This document shows, piece after piece, positions 1 through 11,682 of a DNA stretch of 64,000 nt. The translations under genes and the position numbers were made by a program. The notes beneath the pieces are model-generated. The model was not told the DNA's origin and searched no databases. It saw only the letters and a program-made list of their open reading frames with translations. Within the stretch, counting starts at the first letter, position 1, and every line of letters begins with the position of its first letter. Origin of the DNA: Zea mays (Eukaryota > Streptophyta > Magnoliopsida > Poales > Poaceae); assembly GCF_902167145.1 (NCBI RefSeq), contig NC_050098.1, positions 81,446,207 through 81,510,206 on the forward strand, given 5' to 3'.

Positions 1-304
1 CGTCCCACAGTCGAGTATATAAGGCCTAGGGGGCACCCCATCAAAAGACTGGTCACTCATTAGCCATCTACTTTGTTCTCTAGCATCCTTCATACTAGAG
101 AATCCCCTTGTAAACTAGCCACATAAAGATCCACACCTGGAAGTAGGGTGTTACGCCTCTCTAAGCGGCCTGAACCTGAATAAATTGTCTATCGTCTCTC
201 GTGCGCCTAGCACGAACCATCGAGCTACATTCGGTAACACCGTCCTACCCAAAAGCACCTCGAGGGGTAACCCTGGGTGCACGGTCGGGTCCCAAACGCC
301 GACA
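1..304 (+). repeat. 3' part of an LTR, Tat/RIRE2-like gypsy retrotransposon, plus orientation
   Basis: This stretch enters from outside the window. It reads as the R-U5 end of an LTR: a TATA-like tatataag at 16-23, a GC-rich leader, and an end in ...gccgaca at about 304. The sequence switches there to another LTR family whose homology starts within a few bases, as expected at an insertion boundary. The family is inferred from remembered similarity to RIRE2/Xilon-type grass LTRs. The short ORFs on both strands are not conserved elsewhere in the window and look like chance. Confidence 0.55.
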
Positions 305-1131
305 GGTTCCTCGGTTAATTTTACTGCGATGGCGGTCAAACGGGGGATTCTTGCAAGTGCTCTTCCCATAAACTGTAGCGGGTTTTCGGAAGCTAGTGGA
401 ACTTTGTAAAGGCCTCATAGTGAATCCCTAGCCATTCACCTTGGTAGTGTCTAAGGGATTTGCAAACCCTAGTGACATGGGATACACAACTTGTGGGTAA
501 AGGGTACAACCTCTGCAGAGTGTAAAACTGATATACTAGCCGAGCTCACGGTGATGAGCAGCTCAGGACTCTCGCATGATTAAATTATGGAACCTAAACT
601 CAACTTGTCATTTGCATTTGCATGGGTTTATTATTAATTTTGTTCTATTATGTTTATTATGGTTTGGTATTTACTTATACTAAGTAATTGCTAATAAAAT
701 TTGACCAACTTATTAAAAGCAATGCTCAACTTTAAACCCCTAATGTTGATCAGCTTTACAAATCACATGAACTCCCATCTTTGGTGAGTTCATGCCACAT
801 TATTCCCCACAACTTGTTGAGTGATGAACATGTGTGAGCTCACCCTTGGTGTCTCACACCCTCCACAAGAGAAGAACAGGTGGTTCAAGTAGAGCCAAGT
901 ATCGAGGAGTTTGATTCGATCTAGGTGGCGTCTCCCAGTTGACTTGCGCCAAGGATGATCCTTAGTTCATTTTATATTTATATTTCATTTTGTAAGACTT
1001 CCGCTATGTAATAAATACTCTGATTATATTGTGACATTTATCTCTATACACTCTGTTATTATATATGTTGTCTTCTTTGGCGCATGTATGAGATGCACCT
1101 AGCTTTGTCCCTTAAAGCCCGGGGTGTGACA
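305..1131 (+). repeat. LTR fragment D, same superfamily as the array A LTRs, plus orientation
   Basis: The reverse complement aligns with the left parts of the LTRs at 3435, 55093 and 63464, including the motif around ttggtcaaattttattag and the block ending ggggtgtgaca at 1131. Only the last ~830 bp of an LTR are present; the upstream part was cut by the element ending at about 304. A frame at about 871-924 ending in TAG matches the second exon of the LTR ORF in array A (codons for E-E-Q-V-V visible, ending F-D-S-I). The corresponding first exon would lie in the missing part. D is inverted relative to all the large elements here. Confidence 0.75.
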
Positions 1132-1490
1132 CGACCCCCAGGGCCTAAAGCGTTCAGGGAAAAGTGACGTTGATGCTGCCGCCACCATCCACCAGCACCT
1201 TCTTGACCCGGCTTTCCCGGATCACTGGATCGATGAGTAGCGGATATTTACCGGGGTGATCGAAGTTAAGCCACTCATCAGCTCGATTGAAGGATATTGT
1301 GTGCTCCGACCATTGGTAAGGAGCCGGAACATTGTTTGTGGCCACTAGAACTTGTCGATCGTTAAGTTTTTTTGCCTTCTATTTTCTTGTGCCCCATGGT
1401 CTCCGAATGTGATGTTGACCACACAGTCAACGCGTGTGAAAGCTCTGCCTCTCCCCTCTTCCGGTTGCTGAGGCTGCCTAGGTTCATTAG
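1132..1490 (-). pseudogene. gypsy gag-pol fragment around the protease, decayed
   Basis: Read on the minus strand, this short piece encodes N-I-T-F-G-D, then a W-S-E-H...F-N-R-A-D-E-W segment and D-H-P-G-K-Y-P-L-L-I-D-P followed by V-L-V-D-G-G-G-S-I-N. That is the region leading into the aspartic protease of Tat/RIRE2-type gypsy polyproteins, where the usual active-site motif is D-G-G-S-S. Two frames are needed: 1490 to about 1348, then 1345 to 1154. The shift lies near a T7 run at 1366-1372. It is flanked by LTR fragments D and C of one superfamily in opposite orientation, so it is probably the remaining host sequence between two LTR insertions. It cannot be functional. Confidence 0.65.
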
Positions 1491-3434
1491 TGTCACACCC
1501 AGGTTTTAGGGGTCCAAAACCTGAGCGTGAAATAATCACCAGGTGTGTTGGGACCAAGTCTCACACATATGATGAATCATGGCACAGGATCGAATGTCAC
1601 ATCTTTACTATATAATAGGAGTTCTGTACAAAATAAATAAATAATTACATTATAAGGATAGTCACAGCATCCTTACAAACTCGTCACAGCATCCTTACTT
1701 ATAAAGATAGTCAAACAACGGTCCAGCAAACCAAAGCTCACTGGGAGACGATGGCCTAGATCTCTCACGAACTCGTCACAGCATCCTCCAAGCGCCTCAT
1801 CCTGCGATACATGTTCTTGACCTATGGGGGGTGTGAGACAGCAAGAGTGAGCTCACATACGTTCATAGCTCAACAAGTTGTGGGGAATAATGTGCATGAT
1901 CTCACCAAAGGTGGGAGCTCATGTGAAGTGTAAGGCTTACCAAAGAGGATGGTTGAAGCTGAGCATTGCTTTTAAAGTTGGTCAAAATTTTATTAGCAAT
2001 TACTAAGTATAAGTAAATACCAACCAAATTAAGTAGTAGAACAAAAGTAACAACAACACCTGCGATGCAATGCATATGACAAATTGAATTTAAGTTCCAT
2101 AAATTAATCATGTGAGGGTCCGAGATGCTCATGACCATGAGCACGACTAGTATACTAGTTTTACACTCTACAGAGGTTGTGCATCTTTACCCAAAAGTCA
2201 TGTTACCCATCTGCCACGGGGTTGTACCGGCCCCATACACCTCTACCAAGGAAGCGAGGCAGGGTAACACTACGAGGCCTTTACAAAGTTCCACTAGCTT
2301 CAAAAAACCCGCTACAGTTTATAGGAAGCTCTAATGCAGGGATCTCTCACCTGACCGCCATCGCAGCAAAATCAACCTAAGGACCTCCCTACACTGACCA
2401 CTCCCCTACTGCCCTTGCCCTTTCTGGTAAGGTAGTCATCCACTAGCTTTCCTAGTTAATCAGCCAAGGGCATCCCATACTACCCTTGTGGTAGCACTGT
2501 TTTCCCGGGTGGTCGCTCCATGTTCCAATTAACATAATGATCTTATCATGAATAGTAAGTAACAACTGATAATAAAGTATGATCATGAATAATGTATACC
2601 TCTATACCCAAAACCACATAAAGCAATAGCAGGTACTACCTAAGAATTCAGTGGTAAACAAGGTATAAAGATAGTCAAACTAGGGTAACTTATTGGGTCC
2701 CATCAAAATTAATCTATGTAGATCATTATGAATAATCAGAACATGACTGGGTAAAAATAAGTGATCAAGGGCACAACTTGCCTTGGACTTGAGATTCTAG
2801 GTACCAACTTGCTCTTCAGATGACACGTGTCCTCACTGCTAAACGTAGCAATACAGACATACATGAAATAGGCAAAATTAACATCTCACTAAACATAAAA
2901 ACAAAATACATATTAATAATCTACATATTAAAATAAGATTCTAGGAACAGAATCATTAATTTTGGAGTTATAGATTTTAAGTTATGAATTTCTGAAGGTT
3001 TTATGTGTTTTGTACAAGATTAAATAGGATATAAATTTTATTGTGATAATCATGTCAAAACAATGGTACAAATGATATACAATAATATTACAAAATTATA
3101 GGAATTGGAATGGATTAATTTGGAGTTAGAATGAATTAAAAATGAATTAAACAAGTTTATGGATTTATTTTTGTACTAAAAATCAATTTCCCTAATTATT
3201 TCTCTAATTTTATCTCCCTCTGGACTGCGCGTCAAATTCCAGAAAGATCAGGGGCTAACTAGCATTTTTTTCCCAGACTCAGAATTCCATGCGCTGAACC
3301 GCAGGTTGATAAACTAGAACTAGAGGGGCTCTTAAGCAAAAAGAGTCTACGAAGGGGTACACATGAATCTCGGCCGTCCAATCAGACACTGGCGGCCTAG
3401 ATTAGACACACACCATAATTCACCAGGGCGCGAT
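1491..3434 (-). repeat. LTR fragment C, relative of the array A LTR, cut by array A
   Basis: It starts with tgtcacaccc like the A LTRs and follows them through the conserved blocks at 1845-2060, 2145-2500 and 2560-2790. The first ~70 bp and several internal stretches differ, so it is an older or different subfamily. It stops abruptly at 3434, where LTR-1 of array A begins. The missing right part should lie beyond the far end of array A, outside the window. The left flank is attag (1486-1490). A GCAAG donor-like site is conserved near 2783, but I could not establish an open frame there. Confidence 0.75.
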
Positions 3435-6400
3435 TGTCACAACCGGATTTAAGGAACAAAGCCGAGTGCATCTCATATATGCGCTAGAGAAGACAACACA
3501 TATAATAACAGAGTGCATAGAGATAAATGTCATAAATATCATAAATGTACTTATTACATAGAGGAAGTCTTACAAAAATACATGATAAAATAAAGCGAAC
3601 TAAATATTATTCCCTGGCACCACAAAGCTGACTGGGAGACGCCACCTAGATCAAGTCGAAAGCCTTAGTGTTAGGCGGCTCCTCTTCGACCACCTGTTCT
3701 TCTACTGTGGGGGGTGTGAGACAGCAAGAGTGAGCTCACATACGATCATAGCTCAACAAGTTGTGGGGAATAATGTGCATGAACTCACCAAAGGTGGGAG
3801 TTCATGTGAAGTGTAAGGCTGATCAACAAAATAAAGGCTGAAGTTTAGCATTGCTTTTATAAGTTGGTCAAAATTTTATTAGCAGTTACTAAGTGTAAGT
3901 GAATACCGAACCATAGTAATAATAAATAAAGTAATAAATAAATAATCCCAATGCGATGCAAATGACAAATTGAGTTTTAATTCCATAGATTAATCATGTG
4001 AGGGTTCGAGCTGCTCAAGACCGTGAGCAGGGCTAGTATACCAGTTTTACACTCTGCAGAGGTTGCGCATCTTTACCCACAAGTCATGTTACCCATATGC
4101 CAAGAGACGACCAATCCCATACACCTCTATCGAGGAGGCGAGGCAGGGTAACACTACAAGGCCTTTACAAAGTTCCACTATCTTCAGAAAACCCGCTACA
4201 GTTTATAGGAAGCTCCAGTGCAGGAATCCCACGCCTGACCGCCATCGCAGCAAAATCAACCGAAGGACCTCCCTACACTGACCACTCCCCTACTGCCCTT
4301 GCCCCTTTTGGGTAAGGTAGTCATCCACTAGCTTTCCTAGTTAATCAGCCAAGGGCATCCAATACTACCCTTGTGGTAGCACTGTTTTCCCGGTTGGTTG
4401 CTCCATGTTCCCATTAACATAATGATCTTAACATGAACAGTAATAATAAACAAAGAATAAAGGTGTAATCAAGAATAATATATCTCCATACCCAAATCCA
4501 CGTAAAGCAATAGCAAGTACTACCCAAAAATATTTCAGTGGTAAAACAAGGTATAAAGATAATCAAAACTGGGGTAATCTATTGGATCCCATCAAAGTTA
4601 ACCTATGCAGATCATTATGAATAATAAGAACATGGCTGGGTAAAAATAAGTGACCAAGGGCACAACTTGCCTTCAATGAGCTCCTGCTCAGCAACTTCTA
4701 CCTGCTGAACCTTAGGATTCACAGTGGCTTGCTCGTCTACTCGCATCAACACAATACATACACAGTATAGAAAAAATTAACATCACACCAAACATGTAAA
4801 TAAAATACACAATAATAATCAACACATTAAAACAAGATTATAGGAACTAAAATCATTACATTTGGAGTTATAGATTTTAAGTTATGAATTTTCAAAGGTA
4901 TTATGTATTTAATACAAGGTTAAGTGAGAGATAAATTTTAATGTGTCTTTCATGTCAAAACAGTGGCACTAATGGATAAACAATAATATTATAAAATTAT
5001 AGAAATTGAAATGGGTTAATTTGGACTAAGTATGCATTTTATATGAATTAAACAAATTCTAGCCAATATTTTCATATTAAAAATCCATTTTCTACTTCAT
5101 TTAATCAATTGAAATAAGCTCTGGATTTAGCCTCAATTTCGTAAAAGGTCAGGGGCCTCGGTGTAAGATCCCCGAGACACAGTGAATAGTCCCTGTGGAC
5201 TGCGTATTGTTTCCAAAGTTTGGCAGGGTCTCTTTAGCAAAAATCCCTGGCCGAAGGGGTATGTTTCGATCAGGGCCGAACGATCCTACATCTACGGCTA
5301 GGATTAGATCTACCTGCCCATCAACCGGTAAGCGCTAGCTCCCGTCCAATTGATGATCAACGCACCAGATTTTAAAGTGCTCAACCCAACAGCCGGGGCG
5401 TCTGATCAAAATCTAAGGGCACATATACACTTGACCAAAGGGGTAAGATGGACTTAATCCTAACCGTCCATTCACGGATCCACAGCCGACGACTTGTCTT
5501 ACCCCCCACGGTTCTTCCGACGGCGGCGCATACCTCCCCACACGGCGGAGCATCGCAGGAGGAACACCCAATTGCGGTCCAGAGCCCAAATTCCTACCCC
5601 CAGCTCGAGATCTAGGAAGCGGAGCCTCTAGCAAATCACATAGAGCCGTCGCTTAAAGGGGTCGGATGTGCATGGATTTTGCTCACGCTATGGAGCGGCT
5701 CCGCGGTGACGGCTCGCGACAGCGAGCAATCGCTCTCCCACAACTACGCTAACCACTACGATTCTAGGTGTACTGTATTCACAAAGGTAACCGAAGGCTT
5801 TGGCGAGGGTCCTCACCTTAGTTTGGCAACCACAGGCGCGTCGTCGACGGCGGTGTGCAGATTGCACGGCGAGGATGGCACCCCGGCGAGGAATCCTCTG
5901 CGCGCAGGCCGTATACCGCCCTGTAATTCCACTCGGCGACACCCGCCAACCCAAGCCGAGCTTCCTCGAGTGCACGGTTTGCTCAGGATCGACGACCATC
6001 GCTGGTGCGCAACAACGGAGGCCGAGCACGGCTTTCTCTCTCCCTTCCACAGCTTCTCACGGGGTGACCTAGAAATCTACTGACGGGGAGAACAGAAGGT
6101 TGTGTCGCGATTGTTTTATGGCCTCGGAACTACGCACTCCGCCGGGATGCAGTCGCCCACCTCCGCGGTTGATGGCACGAGCGTGACATGCGCGGAGTTC
6201 GTTGCGGAGGGGACGGTTCTGCCACTTGGGGCCCAGAGGTCAGCGAAAGAATGCTTGGGGATGACTGTGCGGCTGACGTAGCGGCCCCACCAGCAGTGGG
6301 TGACTGCGGGATGAAGGCGCGCGTGAGCGGTGGCTGATCGAGCGGGCCCGCAGGGCAGTCACAGGTTGATGCGGCGCCGCGCTGTGCGGGGTAGATAGGC

Positions 6401-6890
6401 CGGTGGGCCGAATGGGTGGCAGCCGGCCCATTGGAGCACATCACTGTTTTCCTTTTATATTTTCTTTTTCCTGTTTTGTCTACTTTTTATTTTGGAATTA
6501 CAAATTCAAAACCTCAATTTAAGTTCAACTTTGTGGCACATTTGTACTCAGACTAATTATTAATTTGATCATACAAAATGTGGTGAAGTCATTTAAGTTT
6601 TATTTTATATTGTATAATATTTATTTCTTTCCTCTTTTGCCCACTTTCCAAATTCTTCTAAATTTCAATTTGGGGTTCATTCCAAATCCTCATTATATTT
6701 ATTAACTTCATAGTTATTATTTTCAAATGCACAATCAATAAACTCCAACATGATGCACAATTTAGTGGTGTCCTTTGTTGGTTATTTATTTAAGTGAGGT
6801 GTTGACATGAAATGGCAATTAGAGATAACACAAATATATATAAAGGAATATAATTATATATATATATATTCTTACAAACTGGGTATTACA
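3435..6890 (-). repeat. LTR-1 of array A (3' LTR of A1)
   Basis: A 3456-bp LTR. On the minus strand it runs from TGTAATACCC (right end, 6890) to TTGTGACA (left end, 3435), giving TG...CA termini. Its right end abuts a polypurine tract, and the same LTR recurs at 55093 and 63464. The left 5-bp flank is gcgat; the matching target duplication is outside the window. The first ~300 bp differ from LTR-2 at roughly 6-7% of positions by hand count. The GC-rich 5200-6440 part contains several long random ORFs on both strands that are not preserved in LTR-2. Confidence 0.9.
3646..4746 (-). CDS. candidate two-exon ORF inside LTR-1 (A-type)
   Basis: Exon 1 runs 4746 to 4671 (76 nt) from an ATG through an acidic, Gln/Glu-rich peptide (V-Q-Q-V-E-V-A-E-Q-E-L-I-E) to AAG|GCAAGTTG, a strong GC-type donor. 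Exon 2 runs 3704 to 3646 (59 nt) after the acceptor CCCCCCACAG and ends in TAG. Donor and acceptor phases match, giving 44 codons plus stop. The intron would be 966 nt. LTR-2 has the same exon lengths and sites. The elements B and F have a related design at the same LTR location. Splicing is inferred from sequence only, and no domain is recognised. It would be transcribed with the retrotransposon leader. Confidence 0.35.
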
Positions 6891-6910
6891 AATACTACCC
6901 CCCTTAACAA
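6891..6910 (-). promoter_or_regulatory. polypurine tract of A1
   Basis: The minus strand reads AAGGGGGGTAGTATT directly against the LTR-1 terminus TGTAATACCC. This is the expected primer for plus-strand DNA synthesis. Confidence 0.85.
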
Positions 6911-6928
6911 GAATCTCGTCCTCGAGAT

Positions 6929-8353
6929 TTAGGAAGGACTAGAGAAAAGATGAGGAAAATCTATACGAAGCTCTTCTTCTCTCTCCCAAGTAGCTTCATC
7001 TTCTCCATGATGACTCCAATGTACTTTGCACATTTTAATTACTTTGCTTCTTGTGAAACGAGTTAGTGTATCAAGAATCTTGATGGGATACTCAGCATAA
7101 GTCAGGTCATGTTGAACACTAAGGCCCTCCATTGGTAGCTGCTCTTCAGGTACCCTGAGACACTTCTTCAGTTGTGACACATGAAAGACATCATGTACAT
7201 CCGCAAGATGATTAGGTAATTCCAGTTGATATGCAACCTCTCCCACTCGCTTTAGGATTAAGAAGGGTCCAATGAAGCGAGGAGACAACTTTCCTTTGAC
7301 TTTAAATCTTCGCATACCCCAAAGTGGTGACACCTTCAAATAGACATGATCACCCTCCTTAAACTCTAGCAGTCTTCTCCGGGTATCAGCATAGCTTTTC
7401 TGCCTTGACTGTGCAGTTCTCAAATTCTCCCTTATTTGATGGACTTGTTCATCTGCCTCTTGTATAATTTCAGGTCCAAAGAACTGCCTTTCACCAGTTT
7501 GATCCCGATAAAGTGGAGTCCTGCACTTTCTGCCATACAAAGCCTCAAACAGGGACATCTTCAAACTAGCCTGATAACTATTATTGTAGGAGAACTCCGC
7601 ATAAGGCAAACTCTTATCCCAACTACCACCATGCTTAAGAGCACAAGGTATTAACATATCCTCTAGTACTTGGTTGGTTCTCTCGGTCCGCCCATCAGTT
7701 TGAGGATGGTAGGCCGAACTAAAATTCAATCTTGTATCCAAGGACTCGTGCAACTTCTTCCAGTACCGAGAAGTAAACTGTGATCCCCAGTCTGACACAA
7801 TCTTCTTTGGCACCCCATGTAAGCATACAATATGTGCCATGTACAACTCTGCTAGCTTGGCTCCTGAATACGTGGTCTTCACTGGATAAAAGTGGGCTAC
7901 TTTAGTTAGCCTGTCCACAATCACCCATATAGAGTCATACCCAGCAGATGTGCGGGGTAATCCCACAATGAAGTCCATGACAATCTCTTACCATTTCCAC
8001 TCAGGTATCTTAAGCGGGTGCAGTAAACCAGCAGGTCTTTGATGTTCCGCTTTCACCCTCTGGCAAACATCACATAGTGCAACATGTGAAGCCACATCCT
8101 TCTTTAGTCCATACCACCAATACTTCTGCTTCAAGTCCTAGTACATCTTAGTACTACCAGGTTGGATGGAGTCAACTGAGTCATGTGCCTCCTTCAATAT
8201 GGTTTCATGAAGACTTTCAATATCAGGAACATAAATCCGATTCTTGAACCATATCGTGCCCTGCTCATCCTTCGTGAAATCTGGGCCTCTATCTTCTGTT
8301 ATCAGATCCTTGATCTCCTAAATTTTGGTATCACCGATCTGACCCTTTCATAT
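6929..8353 (-). pseudogene. pol: A1 pol: integrase with chromodomain (decayed)
   Basis: The largest open part (6929-7978, 349 codons) starts at M-D-F-I-V-G-L-P and contains the integrase core: D-R-L-T-K, S-D-W-G-S-Q-F, Y-H-P-Q-T-D-G and E-R-T-N-Q. The GPY-like region G-P-F-L-I-L-K-R-V follows. A C-terminal chromodomain has Y-P-I-K-I-L-D and W-S-H-H-G-E-D-E-A-T-W-E. Upstream, the zinc-binding part lies at about 7985-8353 but has in-frame stops, including TAG at 8138-8140 where A2 has CAG. The chromodomain places the element in the Tekay/Del chromovirus group. It is homologous to 58423-59507 in A2. Confidence 0.85.
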
Positions 8354-9861
8354 TTATTTCTCTAAAGTAGGTTCTAATTCGATGGTAATTCCTTCAGTAT
8401 GAGCAACTATTCCCAGATTGAGCCTCTCAAAATCTTCTGCTAACTCATCGGGTAACTGGGTGACAATAGCTGCATGGACCTGCCCCTTCCGACTCAAAGC
8501 ATCTGCCACCAGATTCGCCTTGCCCAGATGATAGTGAATTTCCAGATCATAATCCTTGATGAGCTCCAACCATCGGCGTTGCCTAAGGTTAAGATCCTTC
8601 TGAGTGAAAATGTATTTTAAGCTCTTGTGATCAGTGTAGATTCGACACTTGGTCCCCATAATATAGTGTCTCCAGATCTTGAGAGCATGCTCAACTGCTG
8701 CCAGTTCTAAGTCATGAGTGGGGTAGTTCAACTCTTGTTTCCACAACTGGCGAGACACGTAGGCAATGACGTGTCCTTCCAGCATAAGCACACATCCCAG
8801 GCCCTGGCGACTTGCATCACAATATACATCAAAATTCTTCTGTAAATTTGGCATAATCAGTACTGGAGTAGCCATCAGCTTAGATCCCAATTGATCGAAA
8901 CTTCCTTGGCATTCATCAGTCCACTTAAACTCCTTGCCCATCTCCAACAATGAGGTCATAGGCTTAGCAATCTTGGAGAACCCTTCAATGAATCGCCGGT
9001 AATAGCCTGCGAGTCCCAAGAAACTCCGGATCTTCAAAACTGTACTTGGTGTCTTCCAATCCATTATTGCTGTTACTTTAGCCGAATCAACAGCAATTCC
9101 TCCTTTGGAGATGATATGTCCGAGAAAATGTACTTCATCAAGCCAGAAGTCACATTTGGTAAATTTGGCATAAAGTTGATTATCCCGTAACTTATGTGGC
9201 ACCATCCGCAAATGCTCCTCATGCTCACTATCATTCTTGGAATAAATAAGAATGTCATTGATGAATACCACGACGAATTTATCGAGATACTCCATGAACA
9301 CCTTGTTCATCAAATTCATGAAGTGGGCTGGTGCATTGGTTAAGTCAAACGACATGAATGCAAATTCATATAGACCATATCGGGTAGAAAAAGCCGTCTT
9401 GGGAATATCAGATGGCCGAATCTTCATTTGATGGTGCCCGACCTAAGGTCAATCTTAGAGAACACCCTAGCACCTCTCATCTGATCAAATAAGTCATTAA
9501 TACGAGGTAACGGGAACTTGTTCTTAATGGTGACATCATTAAGTGATCTATAGTCCACACACATCCGTTGCGAACCATCCTTCTTCTGTACAAACAGTAC
9601 CAGTGCTCCCCAAGGTGAGGAACTCGGACGAATGTACCCCGCCTCCTGCAACTCTGTTAACTGCTTCTTAAGTTCTTGTAACTCTTCTACGAACATTCTG
9701 TAGGGGTGTTTAGAAATAGGAGCAATCCCAGGTAAGAGATCAATGACAAACTCAACTTCCCTCTCTGGTGGCATCCCTGGTAACTCCTCTGGAAAGACAT
9801 CTGGAAAATCCCTAACCACACGGATGTTGTCACCAACAAACTCCTCAGCTATAAAGAACAT
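8354..9861 (-). pseudogene. pol: A1 pol: reverse transcriptase and RNase H (decayed)
   Basis: Two overlapping frames (9861-9424 and 9427-8354) give the [35 protein letters not shown], then T-A-F-S-T-R-Y-G. The catalytic box reads V-V-F-I-N-D-I-L, where A2, B and F have F-I-D-D, so one of the paired catalytic aspartates is lost by a GAT to AAT change. RNase H follows with [16 protein letters not shown] and Y-T-D-H-K-S-L. The frame change near 9424-9427 and the lost aspartate make it inactive. Confidence 0.85.
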
Positions 9862-9913
9862 CGCACGTTTGGAAGAGGTGGTTACTGCAATTTGAACTTG
9901 AAATCTTTCTCCT

Positions 9914-11363
9914 TTAGGTGAGTTCTATAGTACCCCTACCACATTGTATAATGGCCTTTGCCTTCCTTAACCATGACATACCGAGGATCAGATCTATACT
10001 GCTTTCCTCTAATACTATAGTGGTAGCCCAGAAGTCTCTTCCCATAATTGTTAATGTCAATTTATGTGTCATATGATTTGCCTCAACAGGCCCTTTAGGT
10101 GTGATTACTATCATTGGTTTTCTCATATGTTGCAGTGGTATCTCATTTGTATTGGCATATCGAGCAGACATAAATGAATGTGTAGCACCAGAATCGAATA
10201 ATATTGTTGCAGGAATTGCATTAATATAAAACATACCAAGTGCGATGTCAGCACCATCAGGAGTAGCATCAGCGATGACTTGATTAACCTTGGCAATAGA
10301 GTATCCCTTGCTAGAAGTGTGTTGCTTGTTCTGAGCTGGTGTACCAGAATTCCCCACCGGACAAGCATTAGCATAGTGCCCAATCTGACTGCACTTGAAG
10401 CATGTAGGGCCAGTATTCTGTCCAATAGGTCTCGCCGGGGTGCCAGTGGGGGCAGCCTGATGAGTGAGAGGTGTATGTGGTGACCCTTGTGGAGCGTACT
10501 GAGCTGGGTGTGGTTCTCCTCCTGGACGAGCTGGGGTACCCTGAGGCAGAACATAGCGAGGACGAACACTGCTGCTACCCTGCCCCTGGGTAATGGCCTT
10601 CCTCTTTGAGTCACCTAGTTGAACACGCTTGTGTTCAATAGCAAGAGTCTTATCCATCAGTATCTGAAATGATGGAAATGTGTGGGCAACCAATGCTTAT
10701 TGTAGGGGGCCAATGAGTCCTTCTGTGAAGTGCTCTTGCTTCCTTTCATCATCTACCACCTCATCAGAAGCATATCTGGACAACTGAATGAATTTATCTT
10801 TGTACTAGCTGACAAACATGTTGCCTTGCTTCAATGACAGAAACTCCTTCTTCTTGATCTTCATCAAACCAGCAGGAATGTGGTAGTTTCTTCACTGAGT
10901 TGTGAATTCCACCCAATTAATAGTGTCAGCAGCATCATGGGCAGCAACATAAGAAGTACACCAGTCAGCAGCATGACCTGTCAGACGACCAGAAGCATAA
11001 AGAACCTTCTCCCGGTCAGAGCATTGGGCGATGTTGAGCATCTTCTCAATTGACTTCAACCAATCATCAGCATCTAGTGGATCTGGCGAGCTAGCGAAGG
11101 TAGGCGGCTTGTGACTCATAAATTCCCGGTGCTTGTCCCGGGGTGGAACTAGTGGTAAAGGTGGAGGCAGTGGTGCTTGTTGATGTTGCTATTGCTGTTG
11201 CAGCTGCGCCCTTCTGTCCTGGCGTATCTCCTCTCGCTCCTGGCGCATTTCCGGACGTATATCCTCTCTCTCTTGGCGCATCTCTTGGTGTTCCTGCCGC
11301 ATCTATGCATGCATGTCCGCCATTGTATATGCCATCTGCTGCATTATCTGCATCTGGGTAGTA
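9914..11363 (-). pseudogene. gag: A1 gag capsid, zinc knuckle and protease (decayed)
   Basis: The capsid part is 11119-10892 (P-L-D-A-D-D-W-L-K-S-I-E and C-S-D-R-E-K-V). A stop-laden stretch follows, then 10693-9914 with the zinc knuckle C-F-K-C-S-Q-I-G-H-Y-A-N-A-C and the protease D-S-G-A-T-H-S-F and I-L-G-M-S-W-L. Compared with A2, five bases are missing near 9917 (A2 has an extra gctag at about 61372), which shifts the frame between protease and RT. The start of this gag is 43 kb away at 54465-54599, because element B was inserted after codon ~45. Confidence 0.85.
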
Positions 11364-11368
11364 ACTGT
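11364..11368. repeat. left target-site duplication of element B
   Basis: The bases actgt directly precede the B LTR start tgtggcgg. The right copy at 54460-54464 reads actgc, a single transition. In the homologous A2 site the uninterrupted sequence is similar (near 62824-62832), which supports this as the insertion point. Confidence 0.7.
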
Positions 11369-11682
11369 TGTGGCGGAACCGCCCGAATTATTCCAACTTA
11401 AGTGTCCAAGTCGCACCCTTAAGGGCAGCAACACACTTAAACAGGAATAACCCGTCAGTCCCTTAGATCTAGTCCGACAAGGCCACTAACAGGATCAAGT
11501 ACAACGTACTCACTCGAAGGTGAGGTACAGAGCAAATACAATAAAGCATAAAACCATACATTAAGGAGTACTTAAATTTATTACAACATCATCGAAGTTT
11601 ATCAAAAGTAGTGATAATTGTTCGGAATGCAGCGGAATATAACTAACAATAAATAAACGGAGGGATGGGGAAACCTGACCCA

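Noticed and set aside
5679..6083. 134-codon plus ORF and 120-codon minus ORF in LTR-1
   Set aside because: Not preserved in LTR-2, GC-rich, no domain.
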